Part shown: positions 37,858 to 47,582 of the stretch, piece after piece | Layout: each line of letters begins with the position of its first letter | How positions within the stretch are numbered: position 1 is the first letter of the stretch | Origin: Pseudoalteromonas xiamenensis | GTDB taxonomy: Bacteria; Pseudomonadota; Gammaproteobacteria; Enterobacterales; Alteromonadaceae | Reading direction: 5' to 3' | Length of the DNA: 64,000 nucleotides | Assembly (NCBI RefSeq): GCF_030994125.1 | Contig: NZ_CP099917.1 | Coordinates: 1,240,001 to 1,304,000 of the forward strand | Notes under the pieces: generated by a model | Told to the model about the DNA's origin: nothing | What the model saw: the letters and a program-made list of their open reading frames with translations, nothing else | Database searches by the model: none | Translations under genes and position numbers: made by a program

Positions 37858-39639
37858 TTAGGCAAGCTCGATTAGCGGATCGCCTGCAGAGACAGAATCA
37901 CCTTCCGACACCAACATTGTTGCGATTGAACCAGAATGAGTCGCGCGAATTTCCGTTTCCATCTTCATTGCTTCCATAATGACAACAACATCCCCTTTTT
38001 CGACAGTATCACCTGCGCGAACTCTGAGTTTAACGATGTTACCAGTCAATGGCGCGTTTAACGTCTCTCCTGGAGATACTGACGCAGACTGAGGCACTAT
38101 CTCACTATGTTGAACGTTCACTTCCTGAAGCTCTCCACCTGGTGCTACAACCACGTCATAGACTTTACCGTCCACTTTCACGCTGTAATGTTCTATTGCA
38201 TTTGAACTTGGTTTTGTCACTACATGGGCTTTTGCTTCATCCGCTGGTTTAATTAGACCTGGAGCCGGTTCAAACGCCTCTGGATTATTTCTATTTTTCA
38301 GAAACTTAAGTCCGACTTGAGGGAAGAGCGCGTAAGTGAGAACATCATCAATGTGGGATTCACTTAACTCAATACCTTCTTGCTTCGCCTGTGCTAATAA
38401 GTCTGCCTCTAGTTGATCTATTTCGGGTTTCAACAAGTCGGCAGGACGGCAAGTTATTGCGTCGTTGCCTTCTAACACCCGTGCTTGTAATTCTGAATTA
38501 ACTGGGGCTGGAGTAGAACCATATTCCCCTTTTAATACACCCGCCGTCTCTTTCGTAATCGATTTATAACGCTCACCAGTAAGCACATTCAGTACAGCTT
38601 GAGTTCCCACAATTTGCGACGTTGGAGTTACCAGTGGAATGAAACCGAGATCTTCGCGAACTTTTGGTATTTCGAGTAATACTTCATCCAAACGAGCTCC
38701 TGCACCTTGCTCTTTGAGCTGGTTTTCCATGTTAGTCAGCATACCGCCTGGCACTTGTGCGGTAAGAATACGCCCATCGACCCCTTTAAGACTACCTTCA
38801 AATGCAGCGTACTTTTTACGAACATCTCTGAAATATGCGGCAATTTCTTCTAACGCATTCAGGTCCAGCCCAGTATCTCGTTCAGTTCCTTCAGTGATTG
38901 CCACTAGCGTTTCCGTCGCGCTGTGCCCGTATGTCATACTCATCGACGAGATTGCGGTATCCAACATGTCGATGCCAGCATCAATCGCTTTTTGATACGT
39001 GGCTGTACTCAAGCCTGTTGTTGCGTGACATTGCATCGCGATTGGAATAGAAACCGTGCTTTTCAACCCTGAAATCAACGCATCAGCATCATACGGCTTC
39101 AACAGACCCGCCATGTCTTTGATACAAATAGAATGACAGCCCATTTCCTCTAATTTTTTTGCCTGTTCTAACCACATATCAAGTGTGTGAACAGGACTCA
39201 CTGTATAGGAAATCGTTCCTTGTGCATGCGCGCCAACATTCACCGCCGCACGAATAGCGGTCTCTAAATTGCGCACGTCGTTCATTGCATCAAAAATACG
39301 GAATACATCTACACCGCTGTGATGAGCCCTTTCAACGAACTTTTCAACAACATCATCAGCATAATGGCGGTAACCCAACAAGTTCTGTCCACGTAATAAC
39401 ATTTGTTGTTTTGTTTTTGGCATTGCCTCTTTCAGTGCGCGAATACGATACCAAGGGTCTTCGCCGAGATAGCGGATGCAAGCATCAAACGTCGCACCTC
39501 CCCAAGATTCAACTGACCAATAACCAATGTTGTCAATCTTCTCTGCAATAGGAAGCATGTCTTCCAATCGCATACGAGTTGCGAGGAGAGATTGGTGAGC
39601 ATCGCGTAGAACGAGTTCTGTAAGTTTAAGCTGCGCCAT
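37858..39639 (-). CDS. oadA: Oxaloacetate decarboxylase alpha subunit (biotin-carrying)
   Basis: 593 residues: N-terminal carboxyltransferase TIM barrel ([19 protein letters not shown], metal ligands in [10 protein letters not shown]), a conserved central domain, an Ala/Pro-poor linker and a C-terminal biotinyl domain with the target Lys in [11 protein letters not shown]. It transfers CO2 from oxaloacetate to biotin. It is the middle gene of oadGAB, three bases after oadG. Confidence 0.96.
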   Translation of the reverse strand: MAQLKLTELVLRDAHQSLLATRMRLEDMLPIAEKIDNIGYWSVESWGGATFDACIRYLGEDPWYRIRALKEAMPKTKQQMLLRGQNLLGYRHYADDVVEKFVERAHHSGVDVFRIFDAMNDVRNLETAIRAAVNVGAHAQGTISYTVSPVHTLDMWLEQAKKLEEMGCHSICIKDMAGLLKPYDADALISGLKSTVSIPIAMQCHATTGLSTATYQKAIDAGIDMLDTAISSMSMTYGHSATETLVAITEGTERDTGLDLNALEEIAAYFRDVRKKYAAFEGSLKGVDGRILTAQVPGGMLTNMENQLKEQGAGARLDEVLLEIPKVREDLGFIPLVTPTSQIVGTQAVLNVLTGERYKSITKETAGVLKGEYGSTPAPVNSELQARVLEGNDAITCRPADLLKPEIDQLEADLLAQAKQEGIELSESHIDDVLTYALFPQVGLKFLKNRNNPEAFEPAPGLIKPADEAKAHVVTKPSSNAIEHYSVKVDGKVYDVVVAPGGELQEVNVQHSEIVPQSASVSPGETLNAPLTGNIVKLRVRAGDTVEKGDVVVIMEAMKMETEIRATHSGSIATMLVSEGDSVSAGDPLIELA

Positions 39640-39642
39640 GAT

Positions 39643-39897
39643 TTACCCCTGTTGATGTTGTTTTTTATATTGCGCGACTGCTGCGCTAATTGCTGCAACG
39701 TGAGCTGGGGATACCCCCTCTGCTACTTTTGGTAAAGAGGTTTTCTTAACATTCTTCGTTTCAATTGGTGCTTCTTCGCCAACTAACTTAGCGACCAATT
39801 TGACGATAAAAATGAGTAAGACCAGAAAAACAAATACACCAACCATGCCAGTTAACATGATATTTGCTGCTGTAATAAGCGTCGATGTGACGTCCAT
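39643..39897 (-). CDS. oadG: Oxaloacetate decarboxylase gamma subunit
   Basis: 84 residues. One N-terminal membrane helix (about 9-36, IMLTGMVGVFVFLVLLIFIV) and a polar C-terminal tail ending AVAQYKKQHQQG that contacts the alpha subunit. AAGGGGAG precedes the ATG. First gene of the operon; the two palindromic operators lie upstream. Confidence 0.92.
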   Translation of the reverse strand: MDVTSTLITAANIMLTGMVGVFVFLVLLIFIVKLVAKLVGEEAPIETKNVKKTSLPKVAEGVSPAHVAAISAAVAQYKKQHQQG

Positions 39898-39986
39898 CCC
39901 TCTCCCCTTAAATAATATTTACGCTGTTTTTTTGAATAATTATTCTTAGATAATATCAAATTAGCAACAGCTGTCCACTTTATTGT

Positions 39987-40004
39987 AAATTGGTATTACC
40001 AAAT
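39987..40004. promoter_or_regulatory. GntR-type operator 1 upstream of oadGAB
   Basis: AAATTGGTATTACCAAAT with a perfect TTGGTA-T-TACCAA core. The pattern matches the TTGGTNNNACCAA operators known for PdhR/LldR-type regulators that sense pyruvate or lactate. It lies about 90 bases upstream of oadG. Confidence 0.7.
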
Positions 40005-40030
40005 GCAATTCATATTGATTTCATAAAGAT

Positions 40031-40099
40031 AACGGTAAATTAACGAAAAAAGACCATTTACATGAAAAATATTCAAAATACCTTTCGTTAATAACCGTT
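40031..40099. repeat. Long inverted repeat between the two operators
   Basis: AACGGTAAATTAACGAAA (40031-40048) and TTTCGTTAATAACCGTT (40083-40099) are complementary apart from one gap and one mismatch. They are centred between the two GntR-type operators, so could be another regulator site pair or a cruciform. Confidence 0.45.
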
Positions 40100-40134
40100 C
40101 TCTTTAACTTTGTTTTCTGCAACTAAAGAAACAG

Positions 40135-40152
40135 AAATTGGTATTACCAAAT
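40135..40152. promoter_or_regulatory. GntR-type operator 2
   Basis: A second copy of AAATTGGTATTACCAAAT, identical over 18 bases to operator 1 and 148 bases from it. Two identical sites suggest cooperative binding or looping, and it could also affect the divergent YcxB-like gene at 40264. Confidence 0.7.
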
Positions 40153-40263
40153 AACTACATCCTGCTTCACTCATAATATCAATTTAGGAAAAACGCCACG
40201 ACGAAAAGCCATTGTCTTTCGATTGCGGTATAATCAATTCTGCTATCAAAGAGTGAGTTTCAC

Positions 40264-40731
40264 ATGCAGTTTTCTTATCAATACACTTTGGATAAAACGT
40301 TTTATCGCGAGTGTTTTCAACAATGCGCACCCTACAGTGCGGCAAACAAACCCAAGTATTTACTATTGATTAGCTTAGTCGCTCTGGGCTTGTTTTCCAT
40401 TTACGGACTAAACAATCATTACTTGGGTAACTTTATGATTTTACTCGCAGTGCTTGAATGCATAGCTTATTACTTCAAAGAAGCTTGGTGGGTACAACGA
40501 CAGTTATGGTCACGAGCCGGTGGTTCAAAAGTAGAGGTTAATGTCACCAACAAGGGCATTGAAACGAAAAACCGTGGAAACACGATGAGTTGGACATGGG
40601 ATGAATTTTTGCAGGTACATCGAACCGACAAAGGCATCGTGTTAGTAAGCAACAAAGGGAACCATTATCTGAGCGATGCTCACATGCCGGACGGTTTATT
40701 AGAACAAATCCTCCAGAAAGTAAAAAAGTAG
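40264..40731 (+). CDS. YcxB-like membrane protein
   Basis: 155 residues. Membrane helices at about 32-48 and 54-70, then a cytoplasmic domain with KVEVNVTNKGIETKNRGNTM, SWTWDEFLQVHRTDKGIVLV and YLSDAHMPDGLLEQIL, the pattern of the YcxB-like C-terminal domain. The function is unknown. Divergent from oadGAB; a -10 TATAAT lies at 40229-40234. Confidence 0.75.
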   Translation: MQFSYQYTLDKTFYRECFQQCAPYSAANKPKYLLLISLVALGLFSIYGLNNHYLGNFMILLAVLECIAYYFKEAWWVQRQLWSRAGGSKVEVNVTNKGIETKNRGNTMSWTWDEFLQVHRTDKGIVLVSNKGNHYLSDAHMPDGLLEQILQKVKK

Positions 40732-40751
40732 CCAATGGCTACTTTTTTTAA
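40724..40751. terminator. Terminator between the YcxB-like gene and csrA
   Basis: AAAAAGTAGCC-AAT-GGCTACTTTTTTT: an 11-base stem with a T tract, in the gap between convergent genes. Confidence 0.85.
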
Positions 40752-40776
40752 TATGGTTTTACGCGATAACGCATAA

Positions 40777-40968
40777 TTACATGCTATCTGAAGAAGGACC
40801 CGTCTTCTCCGCTTGGATTCGCATGTAGATTTCTTCACGATGCACTGACACATCTTTAGGCGCATTTACGCCAATACGTACTTGGTTTCCTTTCACACCT
40901 AGCACAGTCACAGTTACCTCATCTCCGATCATGAGGGTTTCACCAACTCGACGAGTAAGTATTAGCAT
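40777..40968 (-). CDS. csrA: Carbon storage regulator CsrA
   Basis: 63 residues, typical. It begins [20 protein letters not shown] and carries [20 protein letters not shown] (RNA-contact Arg44 region). A dimeric RNA-binding protein that blocks GGA-containing leaders. AGGAG precedes the ATG. It follows alaS as in E. coli, separated by a terminator and 260 bases. Confidence 0.97.
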   Translation of the reverse strand: MLILTRRVGETLMIGDEVTVTVLGVKGNQVRIGVNAPKDVSVHREEIYMRIQAEKTGPSSDSM

Positions 40969-41187
40969 TCTCTTGCTCCTGTTATTCCGATTAATTCAAA
41001 AGATTCCGCTGCAATTACATTTTAAAGAAAAGTTCTTATAAAAGTAAGTAAAACTCAACAACTAAATACTTTCCAGAAAAAAATCTTCGGTTTTACGCAA
41101 AAATTACAGCAAAACGCCCTTTTCCTTAGAATCAGCCCCAACATGACACACTAAACCTATTTCGTAGACAAGTTTGCGACGAAAAAC

Positions 41188-41214
41188 AAAAAAGCGCCAT
41201 AAGGCGCTTTTTTG
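41188..41214 (-). terminator. Terminator after alaS
   Basis: AAAAAAGCGCC-ATAA-GGCGCTTTTTT: an 11-base perfect stem. It ends the recX-alaS transcript before csrA. Confidence 0.85.
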
Positions 41215-41228
41215 TCATCCATCATCGC

Positions 41229-43832
41229 TTACTTTGTTTGCTCTTGAAACCAAGCTTCGACAGAAGAAAGTGCAGCATCAAGATGCTCAGGTTGAGTACC
41301 ACCAGCTTGTGCCATATCAGGGCGACCACCGCCTTTACCGCCAACAAACGAAGCCATGTGATTAACTAGATCACCCGCTTTAACTTTACCAGTAAGGTCT
41401 TTCGTCACGCCAGCGATCAAACTGACTTTCTCGCCATCAGCAACACCTAGCGCAATTACGCCTGATCCTAATTTCGATTTTAGATCGTCAACCATGCCGC
41501 GTAAGGCTTTAGATTCCGTGCCAGCTACGTTTGCAACAAGTAACTTGATACCGTTAACGTCTTTCGCGCTTTCAATCAATGATGCGCCAGCAGCAGACGC
41601 AAGTTTGTCGTTCAATTGAGCAACTTGCTTTTCTAAACCTTTGGCTTTTTCAAACAACGCATTCACTTTATCGAACGCTGAAGCAATATCGCCTTTAAGC
41701 AACGACGCAATTTCAGATAACTGTTTTTCTTGCTCTGCTACATACGCGATTGCATCCGCGCCTGTGACCGCTTCAATACGACGCACACCCGCAGCAATAC
41801 CGCTTTCAGACACGATTTTAAATAAACCGATATCACCGGCACGCGTTACGTGCGTACCACCACACAATTCAATTGAGTACTCGCCGATTGTAACAACGCG
41901 AACTTCATCATCGTATTTCTCACCGAATAAGGCCATTGCACCTTTTGCTTTCGCGTCGTCGATGTCCATCAATTCTGTTTTCAATTCAAAATTGCGACGG
42001 ATTTCCGCATTGACCGCATCTTCAATTTTACGAAGTTGATCTTTCGTCACACCTTCAAAATGCGAGAAGTCAAAACGTAAACGATCAGGCATCACTAATG
42101 AACCTTTCTGAGCAACATGCTCACCAAGTTCTTGACGAAGCGCTTCATGAAGAATATGCGTCGCTGTGTGGTTTTTCTTCACTCGATCGCGGCGTTCAGC
42201 ATCAATCTGTGCATCAACTTTATCGTTTACACCAATACGGCCAATCACTTTACCTTTGTGAGCAAACGCGTTACCCAACTTAGTTGTATCCGCCACAACA
42301 AATTCGCCGCCAGACACTTTCAACACACCCGTGTCACCAACCTGACCACCTGATTCCGCATAGAATGGTGTTCTGTCTAGTACCACAATACCTTCTTGAC
42401 CATCTTCGAGTACATTAACGTGCTGGCCTTCGTGGAACATTTCGACCACAGTACCTGTGAAGTGTTCTGCTTCATAACCTTTAAAATCAGTCGATTTGTC
42501 TGACTTTAATAATTCGTTGTAATCTGCTCCGAACTTACCGGCTTGTTGTGCCTTACGTCGTTGCGCTTCCATATGTTCGTGGAAACCACGCTCATCAATA
42601 GATAAGAAGCGTTCACGTGCAACATCAGCCGTTAAGTCCGCAGGGAATCCATAAGTGTCATAGAGTTTAAAGACCAATTCACCTGGGATAATCGAACCTT
42701 CTAATGAGCTTAAGTTTTCTTCTAGAATAGCTAAGCCACGGTCTAGCGTTTTACCAAATTGCTCTTCTTCAATTCGTAGTACTTTTTCGATAATGGCTTG
42801 TTGTTTTACGAGCTCTGGATACGCTTCACCCATTTGCTCGACAAGCGCTGCAACTAGTTTATAGAAAAACGGTTCTGTTGCACCGAGTTTGTTACCATGA
42901 CGAACTGCACGGCGGACAATACGACGGAGCACGTAACCACGACCTTCATTCGATGGCATAACACCATCAGCCACTAAAAATGCACATGAACGGATGTGGT
43001 CAGCGACAACACGTAACGATTTGTCTTCTAAATCCGTCGCGTTTGTTACTTTTGCCGTTGCATTGATTAAACCTTGGAACAAATCAATTTCATAATTCGA
43101 GTGAACGCCTTGCATAATTGCCGAAATACGCTCAAGACCCATACCAGTATCTACTGATTGTTTTGGTAGAGGTTCCATTGAACCGTCTGCGTGACGGTTA
43201 AATTGCATGAAGACCAAGTTCCAGATTTCAATAAAACGGTCACCATCTTCTTCTGGTGAACCCGGAGGACCACCCCAAATATGGTCACCATGGTCAAAGA
43301 AAATTTCAGAACATGGGCCACATGGACCGGTGTCGCCCATCGACCAGAAGTTGTCTGACGTGCTGATACGAATAATCTTTTCAGCAGGAAGACCTATTTC
43401 TTTGTTCCAAATATCGAATGCTTCATCGTCTTCGTGATAAACCGTTACAAGCAGCTTTTCAGCAGGCAGTTGGAGAACCGTTGTAAGGAAATTCCAGGCA
43501 AGTGAAATAGCATCGCGTTTGAAGTAATCACCAAAACTAAAGTTTCCTAACATTTCGAAGAATGTATGGTGACGCGCTGTATAACCCACGTTTTCGAGGT
43601 CATTGTGCTTACCGCCAGCACGCACACAACGCTGAGAACTTGCCGCGCGTGTATATGGACGCTTTTCGGCGCCTAAGAATACATCTTTGAACTGCACCAT
43701 ACCCGCATTGGTAAACAACAACGTGGCGTCATTGCCCGGGATGAGTGAACTTGAAGGTACAACTTGATGTTGATTACTTGCGAAAAAATCTAAAAAACTC
43801 TGCCTGATTTGGGCGGTCGTCATGTGCTGCAT
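41229..43832 (-). CDS. alaS: Alanyl-tRNA synthetase
   Basis: 867 residues from ATG at 43832 ([23 protein letters not shown] eight bases upstream); a GTG at 43844 would add four. Class II core with [20 protein letters not shown], editing domain with the [12 protein letters not shown] zinc site and CGGTHV, and C-Ala domain ending the protein. It charges tRNA-Ala and clears mischarged Ser and Gly. It lies four bases after recX. Confidence 0.96.
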   Translation of the reverse strand: MQHMTTAQIRQSFLDFFASNQHQVVPSSSLIPGNDATLLFTNAGMVQFKDVFLGAEKRPYTRAASSQRCVRAGGKHNDLENVGYTARHHTFFEMLGNFSFGDYFKRDAISLAWNFLTTVLQLPAEKLLVTVYHEDDEAFDIWNKEIGLPAEKIIRISTSDNFWSMGDTGPCGPCSEIFFDHGDHIWGGPPGSPEEDGDRFIEIWNLVFMQFNRHADGSMEPLPKQSVDTGMGLERISAIMQGVHSNYEIDLFQGLINATAKVTNATDLEDKSLRVVADHIRSCAFLVADGVMPSNEGRGYVLRRIVRRAVRHGNKLGATEPFFYKLVAALVEQMGEAYPELVKQQAIIEKVLRIEEEQFGKTLDRGLAILEENLSSLEGSIIPGELVFKLYDTYGFPADLTADVARERFLSIDERGFHEHMEAQRRKAQQAGKFGADYNELLKSDKSTDFKGYEAEHFTGTVVEMFHEGQHVNVLEDGQEGIVVLDRTPFYAESGGQVGDTGVLKVSGGEFVVADTTKLGNAFAHKGKVIGRIGVNDKVDAQIDAERRDRVKKNHTATHILHEALRQELGEHVAQKGSLVMPDRLRFDFSHFEGVTKDQLRKIEDAVNAEIRRNFELKTELMDIDDAKAKGAMALFGEKYDDEVRVVTIGEYSIELCGGTHVTRAGDIGLFKIVSESGIAAGVRRIEAVTGADAIAYVAEQEKQLSEIASLLKGDIASAFDKVNALFEKAKGLEKQVAQLNDKLASAAGASLIESAKDVNGIKLLVANVAGTESKALRGMVDDLKSKLGSGVIALGVADGEKVSLIAGVTKDLTGKVKAGDLVNHMASFVGGKGGGRPDMAQAGGTQPEHLDAALSSVEAWFQEQTK

Positions 43833-43836
43833 GTGA

Positions 43837-44301
43837 TTATTCACCTATCTGTGCTACTTGCATTGCATATTCTATTTCGTCAAAGCCAAAGCCTCTACCT
43901 ACCATGTAGCGTTGTCGCTTGGCTTTTTCTTGATAATTTTTCTTATCAAAGGCGCTAAAAAACTTCTTATTATAGGCATTGCAGGCGTGTTCATACCAGT
44001 CTATTTCGAGACCATTTAAACATTTCTCAACCTGCTTTTTATCAATGCCTTTTCCATAAGCGTCTGCCAGCAGTCTTTGTTTACCCAGTCCTTTTTCAAT
44101 CTGTCGTCTCACATACTGAGCACAGAAGCGGTCATCATCGACATAACCAAGTGATTCACACCAGCTAATTAGGCTCTGGACAAATTGTTCGTCTTCACAT
44201 TTGCTACGAAGCTTATGTTCTAGCTTTGTTCGACTGTAGTCTCTTCGCGATAACAGCCAGACGGCATAGCGTCGAAGCTTCGCTTGCTCTTTGTCATCCA
44301 T
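43837..44301 (-). CDS. recX: Regulatory protein RecX
   Basis: 154 residues with three RecX three-helix repeats: [39 protein letters not shown] and the C-terminal [19 protein letters not shown]. It limits RecA filament growth. recA, its usual upstream neighbour, is not here; instead a BPSS1780-like gene precedes it with TAATG overlap. Confidence 0.92.
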   Translation of the reverse strand: MDDKEQAKLRRYAVWLLSRRDYSRTKLEHKLRSKCEDEQFVQSLISWCESLGYVDDDRFCAQYVRRQIEKGLGKQRLLADAYGKGIDKKQVEKCLNGLEIDWYEHACNAYNKKFFSAFDKKNYQEKAKRQRYMVGRGFGFDEIEYAMQVAQIGE

Positions 44302-45082
44302 TAAGCGTCAAACCGACCATTGTCGGGTGTATGTACCGTTTGCGCTGTTTTCGTTGGTGTATTTTCGCTAAAGTTGAAAATCGATTTAAACGCCAAAAAG
44401 AATCCAATATAAGAAACGGGCATAATGACTAACAAAGGAAGCAACTGCAATGGTATCGAAATCACCATCAACAGTGCAACTAAACCACCGAAAACACTAA
44501 GTGCCCCCATATTTCCAAAAATACCTTCAAAGACAGCTGTATTGCAGTAACAAGCGGTGTTTTTTTGAAGAAAACTAAAGGCAATGCAAAGGCAAAAGCG
44601 GCGTAATTGATGATCATAACGGCCATAAATATAAGAAAGTTCACCGGATTAAATTGGCCAATTAAGTCAGTAATCAGGGTTCCCACGTTCATGTTTTCTT
44701 CTGCATTAACCAACACTTCGATCATGTCAGAAAAAAGGAATTGAGCTAACAACGAAATCAGTAATGCAACAACCACTTGGCACATCGCAAGATGAAAAAC
44801 CGCACGCCTTTGGCCTTTTGCAAATAAAGGTGCCGTAATATCAGAAAGTTGTGTTTTATTGTTTGCTTGAACCTTTAAGATAGCTTGATAAAAACCAATG
44901 GTCAGAAATGGCGCCACCAGTGAGGCGGCAATATTTAAAACAGGTGCTAGCATAGGGAGCAAGCCGACAACAATGATGAACACATGCATCATAATAAACG
45001 TAAAAGGTTGACGTTTAAAAATAGACCAAGCCTCTTTTAACCACGCCACGCCCACACTGGCGTTTAAAACATTGTAACTCAC
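44301..45082 (-). pseudogene. BPSS1780-family membrane protein, split by a one-base frameshift
   Basis: Repaired length about 260 residues, five to six membrane helices. The first part begins MSYNVLNASVGVAWLKEAWS and runs to SLKVFLEIW, where it leaves its frame and ends VFSVV. The second frame reads GIFGNMGALSVFGGLVALLM and ends at 44301, where its stop overlaps the recX start (TAATG). One extra base near 44523-44531 (AAGG to AAAGG on the minus strand) would join them. The conserved TAATG overlap suggests the downstream frame is the real one, so this is either recent damage or a sequencing error. Function unknown. Confidence 0.75.
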
Positions 45083-45157
45083 CTAAATTCCTTATTTTGA
45101 CTCAACTCACCAAAGTGCCGAGGATGACTTCATACCAGCAAAGGATACTATTTCAGA

Positions 45158-45781
45158 CTACGGTTTTGCTACCTTTTTGATGTCTAACATATGTGAGCCA
45201 TGTTTCACTTTCGTCTCAAGGTATGCTTTATTGCCGACGTGTCCCGCTTTGATATGTGCTTGAGTACCAACGACCATATCAACGTCTACGCCAGCGTCTT
45301 TTAACGCTTTAATTTTGCGAGGATTATTTGTCATTAATCGAACTTTTGGCACATTGAGCGCTTGTAACATAAGTACAGCGTCACCAAATTCTCGAAGATC
45401 GTCCGCAAAACCCAAATGGTTATTTGCTTCGTAAGTATTCATGCCTTGAGATTGGAGCACATAAGCATCAATTTTATTGTATAAACCTATTCCACGGCCT
45501 TCTTGACGTAAATAAAGAAGAATTCCACCTTGTTGATGCATCGTTTCAATGCATTCATTCAGTTGCTCACCGCAATCGCAGCGTGAAGAATGAAAAACAT
45601 CACCAGTAAGACATTCTGAATGCATACGAATCAGTGGTGTTGCCTCCAACTCGTCAGCTTTATTAAATATTAAAGCAACATGCTCTTGACCATCTTTTAA
45701 ACCGGAAAATGAAACAATTTCTGCAGGAATATGACTATGCTGTCCTACATTCAGCGCAACTCTTGCTCTAACTTCAGCCAC
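45158..45781 (-). CDS. ribA: GTP cyclohydrolase II
   Basis: 207 residues. Zinc ligands in [20 protein letters not shown], then [20 protein letters not shown] and the Arg/Tyr catalytic region. It opens GTP to start riboflavin synthesis. Stand-alone RibA without a RibB domain. It is divergent from the porin operon. Confidence 0.95.
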   Translation of the reverse strand: MAEVRARVALNVGQHSHIPAEIVSFSGLKDGQEHVALIFNKADELEATPLIRMHSECLTGDVFHSSRCDCGEQLNECIETMHQQGGILLYLRQEGRGIGLYNKIDAYVLQSQGMNTYEANNHLGFADDLREFGDAVLMLQALNVPKVRLMTNNPRKIKALKDAGVDVDMVVGTQAHIKAGHVGNKAYLETKVKHGSHMLDIKKVAKP

Positions 45782-45939
45782 GACGAATTAACCTTTGGTT
45801 GGATTTCGTTATATTATCACATAGGTATACTATCATTACTACCGCCTATATGGGTGCGCAAACCACGATTAACAACCACGCAAGCCTAACTTTCTATGCT
45901 ATTCTCTATAAGATAATGAATTCTAACAAAGCTAGAGAC

Positions 45940-47160
45940 ATGCGCTTCATTGTTGCCTTGTTTATAACAGTATACTCTATGCCAAGCATTGCTTCGCTAA
46001 AGCTCGACGGATTTGCCAATATCGGTGCAAGTCTGACTGATTCTAAGTACGCGGGGATTCGCACTCAAGTAAGCCAACATGACGCACTTTTTGCCGATGA
46101 AATCGACTGGCGACAAATCTCCTCGGCCGGCTTACAAGCTGAATGGCGCTTTTCCAATCAAGTACAGTTCGTTTCTCAACTGGTATTAAAAGATAGCGCG
46201 GATCACAGTCTCGACGACAAGATCAAAATGGCCTTTTTACGCTATTCCCCCTCACCAGAACTCACGTTAAATCTGGGTAGAACAGCCATAGATTTGTACA
46301 TGATGACGGACTATCGTGACATTGGTTATGCCTATGTTCCGGTGCACTTGCCTACAGAGTTTTACGGCATCATTCCACATGAGTCTCTCAATGGTCTCGA
46401 TATTAGTTACAAACATGTCAGTGATTTTGGGTTAATCACCTCTAAGTTTTTCTACGGACGAAGCAAAGCGCCAGTCATCAGCGATGGTGATTTTACGTGG
46501 GAAGTTCGCTTGAAAAACATTTTTGGTTTCACTTTTCAATTGGAACAGCAAGATTGGCTGGTACGAGTCAATCACACACAAACGACCGCCGAAGATGGCT
46601 ACCCAGGCCAAAATGAGCTCGTGTCCGCACTCAATCAAGTGCCTGATGCTATTTGGCCGTCAGTAATGTCCGTAAAAGAGTCGTTGCTTTTTCAGAACTC
46701 AAAACTAACTTATTCTGCTGTTGGAGTGCGTTATGATAATGCCGACTACATACTGCAAAGTGAGTTGTCATTAGTTGACTCAAAAAGTATTCTTTTGAAT
46801 GACTTGCTCAGTGGGTATGTCAGTATCGGCAAACGTCTGGGTTCACACACATTCATGCTCACCTATTCACACATCCAAGCTGATGCACCGACTATCGAGC
46901 CTCCGCTTATTTCTGACCCAAATCTAAATGCGTTATATACCGCAGTAAAAAGCGCCACTGATTTTTACCGCCTAAGACAAAACACCAGCTCACTCTCGTG
47001 GCGATACGACTTATCGGACACTTGGTCACTGAAGGCACAGTTCGATCATACTCACGTCAGGTATCAGCCTTCAGGATTGTACCTACATGATTTCTCACGT
47101 AATCCTGACGGCAGTTTTTCAACTCTCAGTATCTCTAGTCATTGGATATTTGACTTATGA
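45940..47160 (+). CDS. Outer-membrane porin-like protein
   Basis: 406 residues from ATG at 45940 (MRFIVALFITVYSMPSIAS is a signal peptide); ATG at 45916 would lengthen the N-region. The mature protein alternates polar and hydrophobic residues like a beta barrel, with DGFANIGASLTDSK at the start, LRYSPSPELTLNLGRTAIDL in the middle and a terminal SSHWIFDL ending in a bulky hydrophobic strand. The next gene's ATG overlaps its stop. The substrate is unknown; the adjacent phosphate-binding-like protein suggests an anion or small ligand. Confidence 0.75.
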   Translation: MRFIVALFITVYSMPSIASLKLDGFANIGASLTDSKYAGIRTQVSQHDALFADEIDWRQISSAGLQAEWRFSNQVQFVSQLVLKDSADHSLDDKIKMAFLRYSPSPELTLNLGRTAIDLYMMTDYRDIGYAYVPVHLPTEFYGIIPHESLNGLDISYKHVSDFGLITSKFFYGRSKAPVISDGDFTWEVRLKNIFGFTFQLEQQDWLVRVNHTQTTAEDGYPGQNELVSALNQVPDAIWPSVMSVKESLLFQNSKLTYSAVGVRYDNADYILQSELSLVDSKSILLNDLLSGYVSIGKRLGSHTFMLTYSHIQADAPTIEPPLISDPNLNALYTAVKSATDFYRLRQNTSSLSWRYDLSDTWSLKAQFDHTHVRYQPSGLYLHDFSRNPDGSFSTLSISSHWIFDL

Positions 47161-47582
47161 GCATGCTTTTGCGTCTACTGATAGCCTTAGCGTTACCTAT
47201 GCATTGCTATGCACAGCAGAGCATTGCTGTGATTGTAAATAAAGCAAACCCCGTCATTCACGTAAGCCAACGGGCACTGATTGATTTATACATGGGTAAA
47301 TACCAAGCTTTTGATAATGGCATGCCTGCTCAACCAATTGATATTGAATCTAAAATGCCACTGAAAGAAACCTTTTATATGCGTTTAACAGGCAGAGATC
47401 TCAGTCAAATCAACGCATACCGATCTCGAATCAAATTTAGTGGTAAAGCCTCGTTTCCTATTGCGATGCCTAATTCGGATGCCATAATAAAAGCTGTACA
47501 AAAAGACCCGTTAGCAATAGGTTATATCTGGGCTGAAGACGTCACAGATCAGGTGAAGGTGGTATTTACGCTTGATAAATAA
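47157..47582 (+). CDS. Periplasmic phosphate-binding-like protein (PstS-type, short)
   Basis: 141 residues with signal peptide (MLLRLLIALALPMHCYA). The mature part, QSIAVIVNKANPVIHVSQRA then LIDLYMGKYQAFDNG and AIGYIWAEDV, matches the short PstS-like family often annotated as phosphate ABC transporter substrate-binding. No ABC transporter genes are adjacent. It overlaps the porin by four bases and the diguanylate cyclase by 11, so the three are co-translated. It is a likely ligand sensor for the cyclase. Confidence 0.8.
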   Translation: MSMLLRLLIALALPMHCYAQQSIAVIVNKANPVIHVSQRALIDLYMGKYQAFDNGMPAQPIDIESKMPLKETFYMRLTGRDLSQINAYRSRIKFSGKASFPIAMPNSDAIIKAVQKDPLAIGYIWAEDVTDQVKVVFTLDK

